From positions 1-64,000 of the forward strand of contig NZ_BAJN01000010.1 of assembly GCF_000613725.1 (NCBI RefSeq): a stretch of DNA of 64,000 nt, given 5' to 3'. The position numbers and the translations under genes are program-made. Positions 16,510-25,958 of this stretch are shown here, in pieces; positions within the stretch are counted from its first letter, which is position 1, and each line of letters starts with the position of its first letter. This DNA comes from Hoylesella pleuritidis JCM 14110. Its GTDB lineage: Bacteria; Bacteroidota; Bacteroidia; Bacteroidales; Bacteroidaceae. The notes under the pieces are model-generated. The model made no database searches. It was not told the DNA's origin and saw nothing but the letters and a program-made list of their open reading frames with translations.

Positions 16510-17832
16510 ATGACAATGAAGAAACTATATATTGAGACTTATGGCTGTCAGATGAATGTGGCAGACAGCGAGGTTGTTGCTTCTGTGATGAAGATGGCAG
16601 GCTATGAGCTGTGCGAAAACGAGGCAGAGGCCGACGCAATATTTATGAATACGTGTAGCGTCAGGGAGAATGCGGAGAACAAGATATACAATCGGCTCGA
16701 CACATTACACGCCGAACAGAAGAAAGGGCGACGCGTAATTTTGGGCGTATTGGGGTGTATGGCCGAACGAGTGAAAGATGATCTCATCGAGAATCACCAC
16801 GCGCAGCTCGTGGCCGGTCCTGACTCGTATCTCAATCTGCCCGATATGATTGCGCAGGCAGAGACAGGTAATAAAGCTATTGACATCGATTTGTCGAAGA
16901 CAGAAACTTACCGAGACATTGTTCCGCAACGTATCAGTTTAGCAAAGATAGGCGGTTTTGTGAGCATTATGCGTGGTTGTGACAACTTTTGTCATTATTG
17001 CATCGTGCCTTACACACGCGGTCGCGAGCGTTCTCGTGATGTTTCGAGTATTCTGAAAGAGGTAAAAGACCTGCAACAACAAGGTTATAAGGAGGTAACT
17101 TTGCTGGGACAGAATGTGAATAGCTATCAAGTCCGATCCGAGGGAGGTCTCTCTTTCCCTCAGCTTTTGCGTCTCGTGGCGGCCGAAGTGCCGCAAATGC
17201 GCGTACGATTCACCACTTCGCATCCTAAGGATATGAGTGATGAGACACTCAAAGTGATTGCAGAGATGCCCAATGTATGCAAACATATCCACCTGCCTGT
17301 GCAAAGCGGAAGTGATAAAATACTCAAACTGATGAATCGGAAATATACTGTCGAGTGGTATATGAATCGTGTTCAGGCCATCCGCAAGATGATTCCCGAT
17401 TGCGGATTGTCCACTGACATCTTCGTGGGTTACCACGATGAAACCGAGGAAGATCATCGACTCTCGCTCGATTTGATGCGTACCGTGGGGTACGATAGTG
17501 CTTTTATGTTTAAGTATAGCGAGCGTCCCGGCACCTATGCGTCCAAGCATCTGCCCGATAATGTGCCCGAAGAGGTGAAGATTCGGCGGTTGAACGAACT
17601 TATCAAGTTACAGACCGAGATGTCGGCAGCAGCCAACAAACGTGATGAGGGCAGTGTTTTCGAGGTGTTGGTAGAGGGGCCCAGCAAGCGCAGTCGCGAG
17701 CAGTTATGCGGCCGAACAGAGCAAAACAAGATGGTAGTCTTCGATAAAGGCAAGCATCATATTGGCGAATTCGTCAAGGTCCGTATTACGGGCAGCACCT
17801 CGGCAACGCTTTTCGGCGAAGCGATAGGATAA
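16510..17832 (+). CDS. miaB: tRNA-2-methylthio-N6-dimethylallyladenosine synthase MiaB
   Basis: The 440-residue protein has all MiaB parts. The N-terminal UPF0004 domain carries three cluster Cys (13, 49, 83; ETYGCQMN, NTCSVRENAE, LGCMAER). The radical-SAM core has C157-x3-C161-x2-C164 (MRGCDNFCHYC), and a C-terminal TRAM domain lies at about 375-440. It adds the methylthio group to i6A37 in tRNAs that read UNN codons, using two [4Fe-4S] clusters and SAM. The start may be this ATG or the next one (MKKLYIETYG, 6 bp downstream). A -7 element very close upstream favours a short leader. It is followed by a DUF4923 gene after a hairpin repeat. Confidence 0.96.
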   Translation: MTMKKLYIETYGCQMNVADSEVVASVMKMAGYELCENEAEADAIFMNTCSVRENAENKIYNRLDTLHAEQKKGRRVILGVLGCMAERVKDDLIENHHAQLVAGPDSYLNLPDMIAQAETGNKAIDIDLSKTETYRDIVPQRISLAKIGGFVSIMRGCDNFCHYCIVPYTRGRERSRDVSSILKEVKDLQQQGYKEVTLLGQNVNSYQVRSEGGLSFPQLLRLVAAEVPQMRVRFTTSHPKDMSDETLKVIAEMPNVCKHIHLPVQSGSDKILKLMNRKYTVEWYMNRVQAIRKMIPDCGLSTDIFVGYHDETEEDHRLSLDLMRTVGYDSAFMFKYSERPGTYASKHLPDNVPEEVKIRRLNELIKLQTEMSAAANKRDEGSVFEVLVEGPSKRSREQLCGRTEQNKMVVFDKGKHHIGEFVKVRITGSTSATLFGEAIG

Positions 17833-17840
17833 AAGACAGG

Positions 17841-17872
17841 GCCTCTCCCCAGCCCCTTCAAGAAAGGGGAGA
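17841..17872. repeat. TCTCCCC/GGGGAGA hairpin repeat
   Basis: CTCTCCCC and GGGGAGA flank a short centre. The same kind of hairpin (pyrimidine arm, small loop, purine arm) occurs at 44738-44776, 62500-62522 and 62727-62757, always between genes. It may serve as a weak terminator for miaB, but no T-run follows, so it looks more like a dispersed intergenic repeat. Confidence 0.5.
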
Positions 17873-17906
17873 TGATTATTAAAACAGGATAATAAAACAA
17901 AGGGTT

Positions 17907-18560
17907 ATGAAAAGAATTATTTTGCGTTGTGCACTTGTATGTGCAGCGTGTATCACAAGCATTGAAATGCAAGCACAAGTCGATTTCAATAATGTGCTGA
18001 ATCAGGTGAAAAATGCAGCCGCTTCGGTATCGTCAAGTGTGTCAGACGGTACGACTGCATCGGGATTAACGACTGTTTTCGCAGCTAATAAGGTGGCAAC
18101 GAAAGACAAAGTCATCGGGAATTGGACGTATCAAGAGCCCGCTATTGTCTTCAAAAGTCATAATTTCTTGAAGAATGCAGGCGGTAAAGTGGTATCGAAT
18201 ATCATTGAAAAGCGTTTGCAAAATAAGTTGGATGGCTACGGATTCAAGCGCGGCGAGGTGAAGATGACATTCGACAAGGACGGCAATTTTACACAATCGC
18301 TGAAAGGGAAAGCGCTCAAAGGCACTTATACTATCAATGGCAGTAATCTCGTTTTGAAGTATGGTGGGCAGGTAAGTCAAGTTGTCGGCACTACGCAACT
18401 TGACGGAAAGAATCTTCTTATCGTGATGGATGCCAGTAAACTCCTCGCTTATATGAAAGTGGTCGGCGCTCTTTCCAATGATGCTACACTGAAAACCGCT
18501 TCTTCATTTATCGGTAGTATGGACGGAATGTTGTGTGGATTGCGACTCATCAAGCAGTAA
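17907..18560 (+). CDS. DUF4923 family exported protein
   Basis: The 217-residue protein starts with a signal peptide (MKRIILRCALVCAACIT to MQAQ). The mature part matches DUF4923 of Bacteroidales: a stretch rich in small residues (AAASVSSSVSDGTTA), then VIGNWTYQEPAIVFKSHNFL and a lipocalin-like run with VKMTFDKDGNFTQSLKGK and GTYTINGSNLVLKYGG. The repeated GxW and GxY strands suggest a small beta barrel that could bind a hydrophobic ligand, but no function is known to me. It lies 74 bp after miaB and could be co-transcribed or have its own promoter. No T-run terminator is evident between them. Confidence 0.8.
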   Translation: MKRIILRCALVCAACITSIEMQAQVDFNNVLNQVKNAAASVSSSVSDGTTASGLTTVFAANKVATKDKVIGNWTYQEPAIVFKSHNFLKNAGGKVVSNIIEKRLQNKLDGYGFKRGEVKMTFDKDGNFTQSLKGKALKGTYTINGSNLVLKYGGQVSQVVGTTQLDGKNLLIVMDASKLLAYMKVVGALSNDATLKTASSFIGSMDGMLCGLRLIKQ

Positions 18561-18720
18561 AAAGATGAGCTTTTTTAGTTGATAAGTGAACGAGTGGACA
18601 AGTTAACAAGCTAATTTGTCCATTCGTTCTCTTAAAAAAATATCTTGTTTACTCGTCAATTTGTCTACTCGTCAATTTAAAAGACCAACTACTTATCTGT
18701 CAAATAATCATACCGAAAAC
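18561..18720. repeat. Intergenic inverted and direct repeats
   Basis: GAACGAGTGGACAA (about 18588-18601) pairs with TTGTCCATTCGTTC (about 18616-18629), one mismatch in 14, forming a hairpin about 25 bp after the DUF4923 stop. Just downstream ACTCGTCAATTT occurs twice, 16 bp apart (18651 and 18667), and resembles the arms of the hairpin. It may act as a terminator and as a copy of a dispersed repeat. Confidence 0.55.
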
Positions 18721-19148
18721 ACGCATTGATACTGCGCTATTTCCCATACGATGATGATTCGGTCGGAAATACACGATTTTTGATAGATTTATAATCGGTT
18801 GATTATTAGTCTTCTAAGATTTTTATAGGGTATCGGCAGCATTAAAATACCTTGTAAAAAGACCTTAATGAGCTACCGAAGAACTGTTTTTCGTGTGCTC
18901 ACTAACAGCTTTTGGCCTTCCCAAAAGGTCTTAATCGCAACGATATCAGCCAAAAACAGATGAATGGAGAACATAAATCAGTATTCTCAGTCACATTTTC
19001 CGCGCCGGATGGCAACAGTGAATCGACACGCTTTTGTCCGTATTTTTCATAGAAAATCCATATCCCCGAATCAATTTTCACAGCCTAATGAAGATACCTG
19101 TCATTATTTTTCGTATCTTTACGGCGTATTATATGAAAGGAAATCAGA
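18721..19148 (+). promoter_or_regulatory. Upstream region of the retropepsin-like gene
   Basis: About 430 bp without a convincing gene. TATCTTTA at 19114-19121 is one base off the TAnnTTTG consensus and lies 28 bp before the ATG, so it is the likely promoter. No other structure was recognised. Confidence 0.45.
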
Positions 19149-20476
19149 ATGAAAATGCTCCACAGAATTTTGGCAGCAGTGCTGTTGACGGTTGTTTACA
19201 GCAGCACGATGGCACAGTCGGCAGATCGTCGGGCAGGTGCTGCGATGAATGCATCCGACTGGTTTCGTCTGCGGAAAATATATCAGACAGAGAGTCACTT
19301 GATGTCGCCTTTCCTTAGGGATATGGCCAAGGCCCTGCTCGACGACGCTTTCAACCGTTCCGAGGAGGCCGCTATCTCGATTCGAAAGCTGCTGAAGGAG
19401 CATCGGAGCAAGATAGGATTATCCAACATCGAGTCGATGGTTTACCTGCTGGCAGCAAACGAGAGCAAGGCCGGTCATAACAAAAAGGCAGCCGACATAC
19501 TACGCGATTTTCTGCAACAAGCGCAGAACAAGCTCGACAGTACATATGCTCGGATGTTTGCCTCACACGAAAGGCAGTTCCGTGAGATGGCTAAATATGC
19601 TGTCAATAAGGTTGAGGGAGATCTCAAAGCGTGTGACATTCCTTTCCGTATCGACTCGATCGGACCTGAGAAAAAGCGTAGTATACAGATGACAATACCC
19701 GCAGAGGTGAACGGAATAGGGTGTGATATCAACTTCGATACAGGTGCCGGTGTCAACATTATATCGCCGGAGCTGGCTCGAAAGTGCGGTATGCGGATGA
19801 TCGATGCGCGTTCGTGGGTGGCCGGTGTGAATATGGTGATGGGAGGAGTGGCCCTTGCCGATCGAGTGAAATTGGGTAACTTAGTGTTGCGCAATGTGCC
19901 GTTCAATGTCATTAAAATCACGTCCGGCAATGCCGTTGCCGACCAATATCTGCGTCATATGGACTGTGTAATGGGTATTCCGCTGATGCGTGTGCTGCGA
20001 AAGGTGCAAATCGATTTTGCGGGCAATCGTCTGCTCGTTTCCCGCGAAGTGCCCGCAAAGTCGGAACCGAATCTTTGTATGAACTCGTCTAACGGTTTGA
20101 TGCAATTACAAATGGAGCACGACGCGACACGCTGATTGTAAATCCCGATACGGGAGCAGGCCATTTGGCCACGCTCTACTATCGATATTTCAAACGCAAT
20201 GCCGCCGCCGTTACTTATAAAGGTGCTCGAACGGTGAACAGTTCGGCCGGAGTAGGGGGCATCTCGGTTACCAAAGGCTACCTACTGAAAGACTTTTCGC
20301 TCGGTATCGGAGGCATAAGCTACCTACTTCCCGACGTTTTTATCAGTATGGAAGCGGAATCCGACCGCAATATTCCGGCATCATTCGATGGCAATGTAGG
20401 TCTTGAATACTTCCAGAAGTTCAAGTTCGTGACATTCGATTTGGATCATATGGCAGTTTCGCTGACGCCCTATTAA
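19149..20476 (+). CDS. Two-domain retropepsin-like aspartic protease, exported, split by a frameshift
   Basis: Frames 19149-20135 and 20165-20476 combine into about 442 residues if one base is missing near 20122-20126. Across the break the text becomes DTLIVNPDTGAG, which restores a second protease-like motif. The first motif is at residues 197-200 (CDINFDTGAGVNIISP). A signal peptide (LAAVLLTVVYSSTMAQ) and a helical region (about 35-150) precede it. Two DTGA motifs in one chain suggest two retropepsin-like halves that could form the active site together, as in periplasmic clan AA proteases of bacteria. Substrate is unknown. It converges with the M16 peptidase gene, whose stop lies 4 bp away. 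Confidence 0.75.
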
Positions 20477-20480
20477 AGAG

Positions 20481-23327
20481 TTACTTTTCCCAATTTCGCT
20501 CTTGGGGCGGCAATGATTTTACCACGATATCGCGATGTTTGGCGCCCGTGAGTACCTTGGTTGCCACGGCTTTGACATCGTTTGGTGTTAGGAGACCGAA
20601 TGGATTGTCCTCTTTCTCATTGTCGGCTACGGGCGGCACATTGCCTTTCTCGGCATAAAGATTGAGCATTCCCATCCACAAAAGTGCTTCGGGGCGCTGT
20701 GCGTCGTCGTTATCCGCTGTGTTTTCGTCCATTGCCAATGGTACCAAAGCGTTCTTGAACTCATCTGTCGAGAAATTACCGCGGGCTATTTCTTCCAGCA
20801 ATCGATAGGCTATCGACTTGGCTTCATCGGTTCGCGAACGCTCGGTGGTGAAATGAATGCCCAGTGTTTCGCTGACAGCAGGATGCTCCTGATAAGATGC
20901 GTTGACGGCAATGCTGTATGTAATATGTTCTTTTTCGCGCAACACGGTGAAGAAACGGTTTTCCAAAATACTGCGGAATACTTCCCAAGCAGCTTGTTCG
21001 CGTTCGGTAAGCGGTTTGTCGTTGCTGTACGATATTTCGATTTCGCCGACGTCGCCATCGATATCTGCTGTCAGTTCTCGATTGATTTCACGGGCCGGGG
21101 AAGCGTAATCCATCGGTCGGATTTGTACTTTCGGCGTACCGGGAACGCCCGGCAGCGAGGCGATATACCGCTCTATGAGTTGCCGGGCCTGCGTTTCGGG
21201 AATGCTGCCGACCAAACAGAACGTGAAGTTTGCAGCGTTTCCGAAATGGCGTTTGAACTCAGCCGCTACATCATCGAGCTTCATCCGATCGTAAAATGCC
21301 GTGTTAGCCTTGGGATTTTCAGCACTTGGCGGGAACAGAATATCGTGAATAGAATCCTGAACGGCTGCCATTCCCGTGCGGTTTCGTGTCTCATAGATAT
21401 ACTTACTGCGCTGAACGTACTTATCGAAAATGTGTTGACGGAATGTTTGATGCGCCAAAACTAAGTGGAGATAAGCAAAAAAGTCGCCGGCATCATTGAT
21501 AGATGAGTTACCGCCGATGGCATCCGAATAATCTTCCAATGACAACGTGAGTTCAAAATCCTTGTTTTTCACCCATTGATAAAGATCGTTACGGTTATAC
21601 TTATATACGCCGCTCTGCATTGCAAGAGCTCTCATTGCTGCGTAAGCAGGCAAATTTGCAGGCTGAACAACAGATTTTCCGCCTGTCGCAGACCCCGCAA
21701 AGTAAAGTCGTTGTTTAGCTTCGGGCAGATATTTATACAGCACCCGTGCGCCGTTGCTTAGTTTCCACTCCTTCGCTCCGAGCTGTTCGATAGTCTGCTG
21801 GGCCGTAATCTTACCGGGCTTGATGTCGAAATCTACGATGCGTTCTATCTGCTGTGGCACTTTCTCTATTGAAACGGGCTTCGCTTTCACGCTGTCTAAC
21901 ATCGCAACGAACTGCTCGAGCGAGACGTTCATTTCATCGGGTGTACGAGAATAGGTGATAAACGACAGATTGGTATCATCCATCCAAGAACGAATCCAGG
22001 TATTGAGATCGTCTGCTTCTAATTCTAACAAATGTTCCAACGACTCTCCGATGCGCTCCTTGAAAGGTGTGATCGGATCGCCGTAAAGGAAGTTTTGCTT
22101 GAACATATCCATTAGATTGTCGGGTGTTCCGAGTTCTTCTTTGCTCTCAATAACGGCTTTCATATCCTTATACATCGCTGCTTTGACCTCCTCGAACTCC
22201 TCTTTCGAGAAGCCGTTGCGGCGTATCGATTCACGCACTTCAAGCACCTGACGCAGTGCTTGGAGTGCATTGCCGCGATAAGGCACCACATCCCACGCAT
22301 TCTGTACATAATTGCGCACAAGCGGACTGTAACTGACCGAAGCGGCAATAAAGTTCTCAGAGCCTTGGTTTCGCAGCATTGCGAAACGTCGGGGAGCCAA
22401 TTTGTTGAACAGTTGTGTCAATAAATACGTGTCTGTTGCACCCTTTCGGGCAGTACTCTGAGATGCTTTCTTGCGCTGATACAAACCGAGTGAGGCCGAA
22501 ACGTTATCTTTATCGATAAACCGGAAATAAAGAGGTGCCGTGTTGTCGGGTATTATCCGTGCATCGCCGATTGTTGTGGGCTTGCCGGCAGATAACGAGC
22601 TGAATACCCGTTTCACCTCACTTTCGATCTTGGCAGGGTTTATGTCGCCGATAACGGCAATGCATTGCATCGACGGTCGATACCAAGTGTCATAGAATCG
22701 GCGTACGTCTGCTACTTTGAAAGACCGCAGAATCTCCTCTGTTCCGATAACGTTCCGAACGGCATATTTGGCTTTGTTGTAGATGGCCGGGGCAATGGCA
22801 TCCGACAAACGATGATTGATATCGTTGCGTTGGCGCCATTCTTCGATGACGATTCCGCGCTCTTTATCCACGTCTTTGGGCAGAATCTTGATGCCGTGAC
22901 ACCAATCTCGGAGTAGTAACAGCATTTTCTCGTTGAGCTTTGGGTCGTTGACGGGTACATCGTGAACGGCATAACGTGTCTCATCCAAGCCTGTATGCGC
23001 TTCGAACGACTGCAAACCATTGCCTCGTAGGAATGTCATCACACCGTCGGGGAAATGCTCTGTGGTGTTGAAAGCTAAATGTTCGAGCACGTGGGCAAGG
23101 CCTATCTGGCGCTCATCTTCTAAAATCGCTCCCACGTTTTGATACATATAATAGTGTACTTCACCCGGAGTGCCGGTGTTGCGGCAGATATAATAGGTGA
23201 GACCATTAGGTAGTTTGCCCTGTCGCAAACCGTCTGTTTGGGCGTGAACGCATAGCGTCGAAGCTGTGAAAAGCATCGCCACGGCTACGCGTTGCATACG
23301 TCTTGCAAGTCGATTGATGCCAAACAT
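20481..23327 (-). CDS. M16-family zinc peptidase (insulinase/PqqL type), exported
   Basis: The 948-residue protein has a signal peptide (AVAMLFTASTLCVHAQ) and the inverted zinc motif H79-V-L-E-H83 in an M16 N-terminal domain (LPNGLTYYICRN, HVLEHLAFNTTEHFPDG). The second half repeats the M16 fold without the zinc motif (WKLSNGARVLYKYLPEAK), as usual for the two-domain PqqL-like enzymes. It probably degrades peptides in the periplasm or at the surface. It is the last gene of the minus-strand operon, 10 bp after a thioredoxin-like gene and downstream of a SusC/SusD pair, so it may digest imported peptides. The family is about 930-950 residues in Bacteroidetes, so it looks complete. Confidence 0.92.
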   Translation of the reverse strand: MFGINRLARRMQRVAVAMLFTASTLCVHAQTDGLRQGKLPNGLTYYICRNTGTPGEVHYYMYQNVGAILEDERQIGLAHVLEHLAFNTTEHFPDGVMTFLRGNGLQSFEAHTGLDETRYAVHDVPVNDPKLNEKMLLLLRDWCHGIKILPKDVDKERGIVIEEWRQRNDINHRLSDAIAPAIYNKAKYAVRNVIGTEEILRSFKVADVRRFYDTWYRPSMQCIAVIGDINPAKIESEVKRVFSSLSAGKPTTIGDARIIPDNTAPLYFRFIDKDNVSASLGLYQRKKASQSTARKGATDTYLLTQLFNKLAPRRFAMLRNQGSENFIAASVSYSPLVRNYVQNAWDVVPYRGNALQALRQVLEVRESIRRNGFSKEEFEEVKAAMYKDMKAVIESKEELGTPDNLMDMFKQNFLYGDPITPFKERIGESLEHLLELEADDLNTWIRSWMDDTNLSFITYSRTPDEMNVSLEQFVAMLDSVKAKPVSIEKVPQQIERIVDFDIKPGKITAQQTIEQLGAKEWKLSNGARVLYKYLPEAKQRLYFAGSATGGKSVVQPANLPAYAAMRALAMQSGVYKYNRNDLYQWVKNKDFELTLSLEDYSDAIGGNSSINDAGDFFAYLHLVLAHQTFRQHIFDKYVQRSKYIYETRNRTGMAAVQDSIHDILFPPSAENPKANTAFYDRMKLDDVAAEFKRHFGNAANFTFCLVGSIPETQARQLIERYIASLPGVPGTPKVQIRPMDYASPAREINRELTADIDGDVGEIEISYSNDKPLTEREQAAWEVFRSILENRFFTVLREKEHITYSIAVNASYQEHPAVSETLGIHFTTERSRTDEAKSIAYRLLEEIARGNFSTDEFKNALVPLAMDENTADNDDAQRPEALLWMGMLNLYAEKGNVPPVADNEKEDNPFGLLTPNDVKAVATKVLTGAKHRDIVVKSLPPQERNWEK

Positions 23328-23337
23328 AATTGCGATT

Positions 23338-24654
23338 TTATTTTTCCAATAATTCCAAAGCAGAGAGTTTGCGCATCACAGCCACTTGAATCATCTGCTG
23401 AGCAGCTTCTTGTTTAGCCATTTGCAATGACTCTGCATAAGCCTGATTATAGTATTCGCGAGCCTTGGAGTAGTTTTTCAGCTCACGATAAGAGTCTCCG
23501 ATCATCACAAGGAAGTTCACTCTGTCCATTACTGAGACCTCACTCTGCAAGGCTTTCTCGACCCATTGGATGGCCTGTCGGTGTTGATCGGCCGTCAACT
23601 TACTGCCGGCGGCATAGTAAAGATCCTGGGCTGCCTTGCCGAAATCAGTCGATGAAGCTTTGTCTCCTAATCGGTTGAACATCTCATTCATTGCTTTGAT
23701 GTAGTTGCCGGCATCTTTGTGCTTATAAAGTTGATAGAGTGCGTCGCTGTAAAGCACTGTTTTATCATAGGGAGCAATGCCCGTTTGTGGAATCACGGCA
23801 TATGCATCCTTATATTCTTTATTGATTTTGGCTACGCAATCTTTATATTTCAAGTCTCCGGCTTTGGCTAAGTCTTCTATCAAGGCATCGTTATGCTCAA
23901 TGACGTAATAGGCTGCTGCATCGCCTACAACGGTTTTCCATTGGGGGAGATGGGCATTGATGAAGTCGGCCATAGCCGTCTTTTTGTCTTTATCTTCATT
24001 GCCGAGAGCCGATATAATGAGGTAATCCTGCTTGTTGATGAGCGCCGGACCCTTTTTGCCCTCAATATAAGTGTTATACAATTTGCGGATACGTGTGATC
24101 CATTTCTCGGCTTCCATCCCTTCTTGTGCACCCAAGAAGTTGGGGGCTTTCAACAATAACTGTTGTTGAATGGCCAAATCTGTGGGCGACTTTTTATACT
24201 GTTCGTATAGTTGTTCAAAGCCGATGGCCTCGCCGACAGCCATCCGTGCCGCTTCAAGCAGGGCTCCGGCGTCCATCGCACCGACGTTGACGGAAATGGC
24301 TTTACCGTCGTTTCCGATGAAGGCTAATGTGGGATAAGCATCCACTTTGTATTGTTTGGCGATGTCGACATTCTCTTTTTTCTCTGCATCTAACTGCAAA
24401 CAAACGAACTTTTCATTGAAGAATGCACCCACAGAGTCTTGTGTAAATACTTCGCGAGCCATCCTTTTGCACGGTCCGCACCACGTGGTGAAGAAGTCGA
24501 CGAACACCGGTTTGTGTTGTTTTCGGGCTTCATCGAGTGCCTGACTGAATGTTCCGGTAAAGAATTTGATACCTTTCGCACTTCCCTGTGCATAGGAAGC
24601 AAGCGATGTAATCAGGCAGATCGATAATAGAAAATATTTGATAGGTTTCATCAT
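23338..24654 (-). CDS. Exported thioredoxin-like protein with helical C-terminal domain
   Basis: The 438-residue protein has a signal peptide (YFLLSICLITSLASYAQG), then a thioredoxin domain (about 28-140) with active site W58-C-G-P-C62 in FFTTWCGPCKRMAREVF and the cis-Pro region DAYPTLAFIG. Residues about 150-438 are helical, with TPR-like character near the end (GDSYRELKNYSKAREYYNQA). It is likely a periplasmic disulfide reductase or isomerase acting on clients of this operon. It sits between the small lipoprotein gene and the M16 peptidase. A gap of about 150 bp upstream contains the inverted pair ATTAAGGAA/TTCCTTAAT but no clear promoter. Confidence 0.88.
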   Translation of the reverse strand: MMKPIKYFLLSICLITSLASYAQGSAKGIKFFTGTFSQALDEARKQHKPVFVDFFTTWCGPCKRMAREVFTQDSVGAFFNEKFVCLQLDAEKKENVDIAKQYKVDAYPTLAFIGNDGKAISVNVGAMDAGALLEAARMAVGEAIGFEQLYEQYKKSPTDLAIQQQLLLKAPNFLGAQEGMEAEKWITRIRKLYNTYIEGKKGPALINKQDYLIISALGNEDKDKKTAMADFINAHLPQWKTVVGDAAAYYVIEHNDALIEDLAKAGDLKYKDCVAKINKEYKDAYAVIPQTGIAPYDKTVLYSDALYQLYKHKDAGNYIKAMNEMFNRLGDKASSTDFGKAAQDLYYAAGSKLTADQHRQAIQWVEKALQSEVSVMDRVNFLVMIGDSYRELKNYSKAREYYNQAYAESLQMAKQEAAQQMIQVAVMRKLSALELLEK

Positions 24655-24807
24655 TGATATGTTTTTTGTATTCGTTTTATGGAAAGATGAGAAGTGAGAA
24701 GTATTAAGGAACCAGGCCGGTGGCCTCTTTTCTCGGCGTTTGTAAAACTGTCTGAGAAGTAAACCGACGGCTTGATGCCTTAACTCCTCTGCTTCCTTAA
24801 TCCCTGT

Positions 24808-25278
24808 TTAATTTGTGGGTGTATTGTCACTCACAACAAAAGTGAAGATGTCTTTCAATAATGCAGAATGATCTTCGTTGTAAACGCGGATGGTAAGTGT
24901 ATATGTTCCGTTGGGAATCTCTTTGACTCCGGCTTGGAAAAGCTGAATAATCCCGCCTTGAATCAATACGTTTCCTTTTTTCACTTGCTCGTTGAAGCGT
25001 TGTGCATTACCTCCTTTGGCGGTTTTTACACTCACATATTCGTAGTTGATGGGTACCGTTCCGGCTACGCCTTGTATACGGACAGAAGTCCAGGGGGCGT
25101 TATTCTTAGCTCGTTCGCTTTTCGGATCGATATTGCGAAAAGCAAAAACGGTATCAGGATTGTATGACGCATTCGTCGTGTTGAGGTATCCCACCTTCAT
25201 TCGGTCACACGATGAAAGTGTAAAAAGCACAGACAACAATACTAATATGCCTATGCTGCCGATTCGTTTATTCTTCAT
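24808..25278 (-). CDS. Small SusC/D-operon lipoprotein, unknown family
   Basis: The 156-residue lipoprotein has a classical signal with lipobox (LFTLSSC, Cys24). The mature part carries VGYLNTTNASYNPDTVFAFR, then a beta-rich segment (WTSVRIQGVAGTVPINYEYV) and an end of the kind PNGTYTLTIRVYNEDHS that looks like an Ig-like strand pair. I do not recognise the family, though small lipoproteins of this kind usually follow susD in Bacteroidetes and are placed on the surface beside SusC/SusD. It starts 1 bp after the stop of the fasciclin gene, so the two are translationally linked. Confidence 0.75.
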   Translation of the reverse strand: MKNKRIGSIGILVLLSVLFTLSSCDRMKVGYLNTTNASYNPDTVFAFRNIDPKSERAKNNAPWTSVRIQGVAGTVPINYEYVSVKTAKGGNAQRFNEQVKKGNVLIQGGIIQLFQAGVKEIPNGTYTLTIRVYNEDHSALLKDIFTFVVSDNTPTN

Positions 25279-25279
25279 T

Positions 25280-25909
25280 CTAAAAGTCGTTAAGTGTGAA
25301 ATTATAGTCTAATGAATGTACAACGCCTGTGAGAGTCTGTATATTGGACGACGCTACACGTGTAGACTTCTTACTGTCGGGCGATACCAAGAAGATATTC
25401 AACGGTCCGGCTTCGGGCACTCCGTTGTAAGATATCCGAAAAGAATATATCCACAGCTTCTTGCCCGACAACATTTCGTAAATCTTTCCGCCCGTACCGA
25501 TAACGCGATCGGGGCTGCCCGAAGGACGACCCGGCGTAAACTCGTCGAGCATAATACGCTGATTGAGTACGCAATTGAGAATCATCCGCCTACAATCTTC
25601 TTTCGGAATGTCTTTGACTCTCTTGTAACTGTTTTGCAAAAGATAGCGACGAATGCTGTGATTGGTGATTCCGAAGAACGTGATTTGTTTACCGTACTTA
25701 CTCGTTCCGTCAAAAATCGGCTTCAATCCGGCATAGTCTGCCATTACTACTAACGAGTCCCAGTTATAGGAATCGCCCTTAAAATACTCCCACATTGTGG
25801 TTTGATGATTTCCATTTGCTTCGCCCGTATCCACCAAATTGTAGTCGGTGCAACCGATACTGGCCATTGTCAGCAACACTACACCTATTATATATATAAC
25901 CTTTTTCAT
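25280..25909 (-). CDS. Fasciclin-domain lipoprotein
   Basis: The 209-residue protein has a lipoprotein signal (LLTMASIGC, Cys20). Residues about 35-205 match the fasciclin (FAS1) pattern: ITFFGITNHSIRRYL as the first conserved box, a middle with CRRMILNCVLNQRIMLDEF, and IQTLTGVVHSLDYNFTL as the last box, where FAS1 domains carry the conserved His. FAS1 domains mediate adhesion or ligand binding. In Bacteroidetes they often follow SusD in operons, which suggests a surface accessory binding protein. It lies 49 bp after the susD stop and 1 bp before the next lipoprotein gene. Confidence 0.85.
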   Translation of the reverse strand: MKKVIYIIGVVLLTMASIGCTDYNLVDTGEANGNHQTTMWEYFKGDSYNWDSLVVMADYAGLKPIFDGTSKYGKQITFFGITNHSIRRYLLQNSYKRVKDIPKEDCRRMILNCVLNQRIMLDEFTPGRPSGSPDRVIGTGGKIYEMLSGKKLWIYSFRISYNGVPEAGPLNIFLVSPDSKKSTRVASSNIQTLTGVVHSLDYNFTLNDF

Positions 25910-25958
25910 ATTCTTGTCTGTTTGATATTTTAAAATTCAAATTCTGATCACAGTCTAT

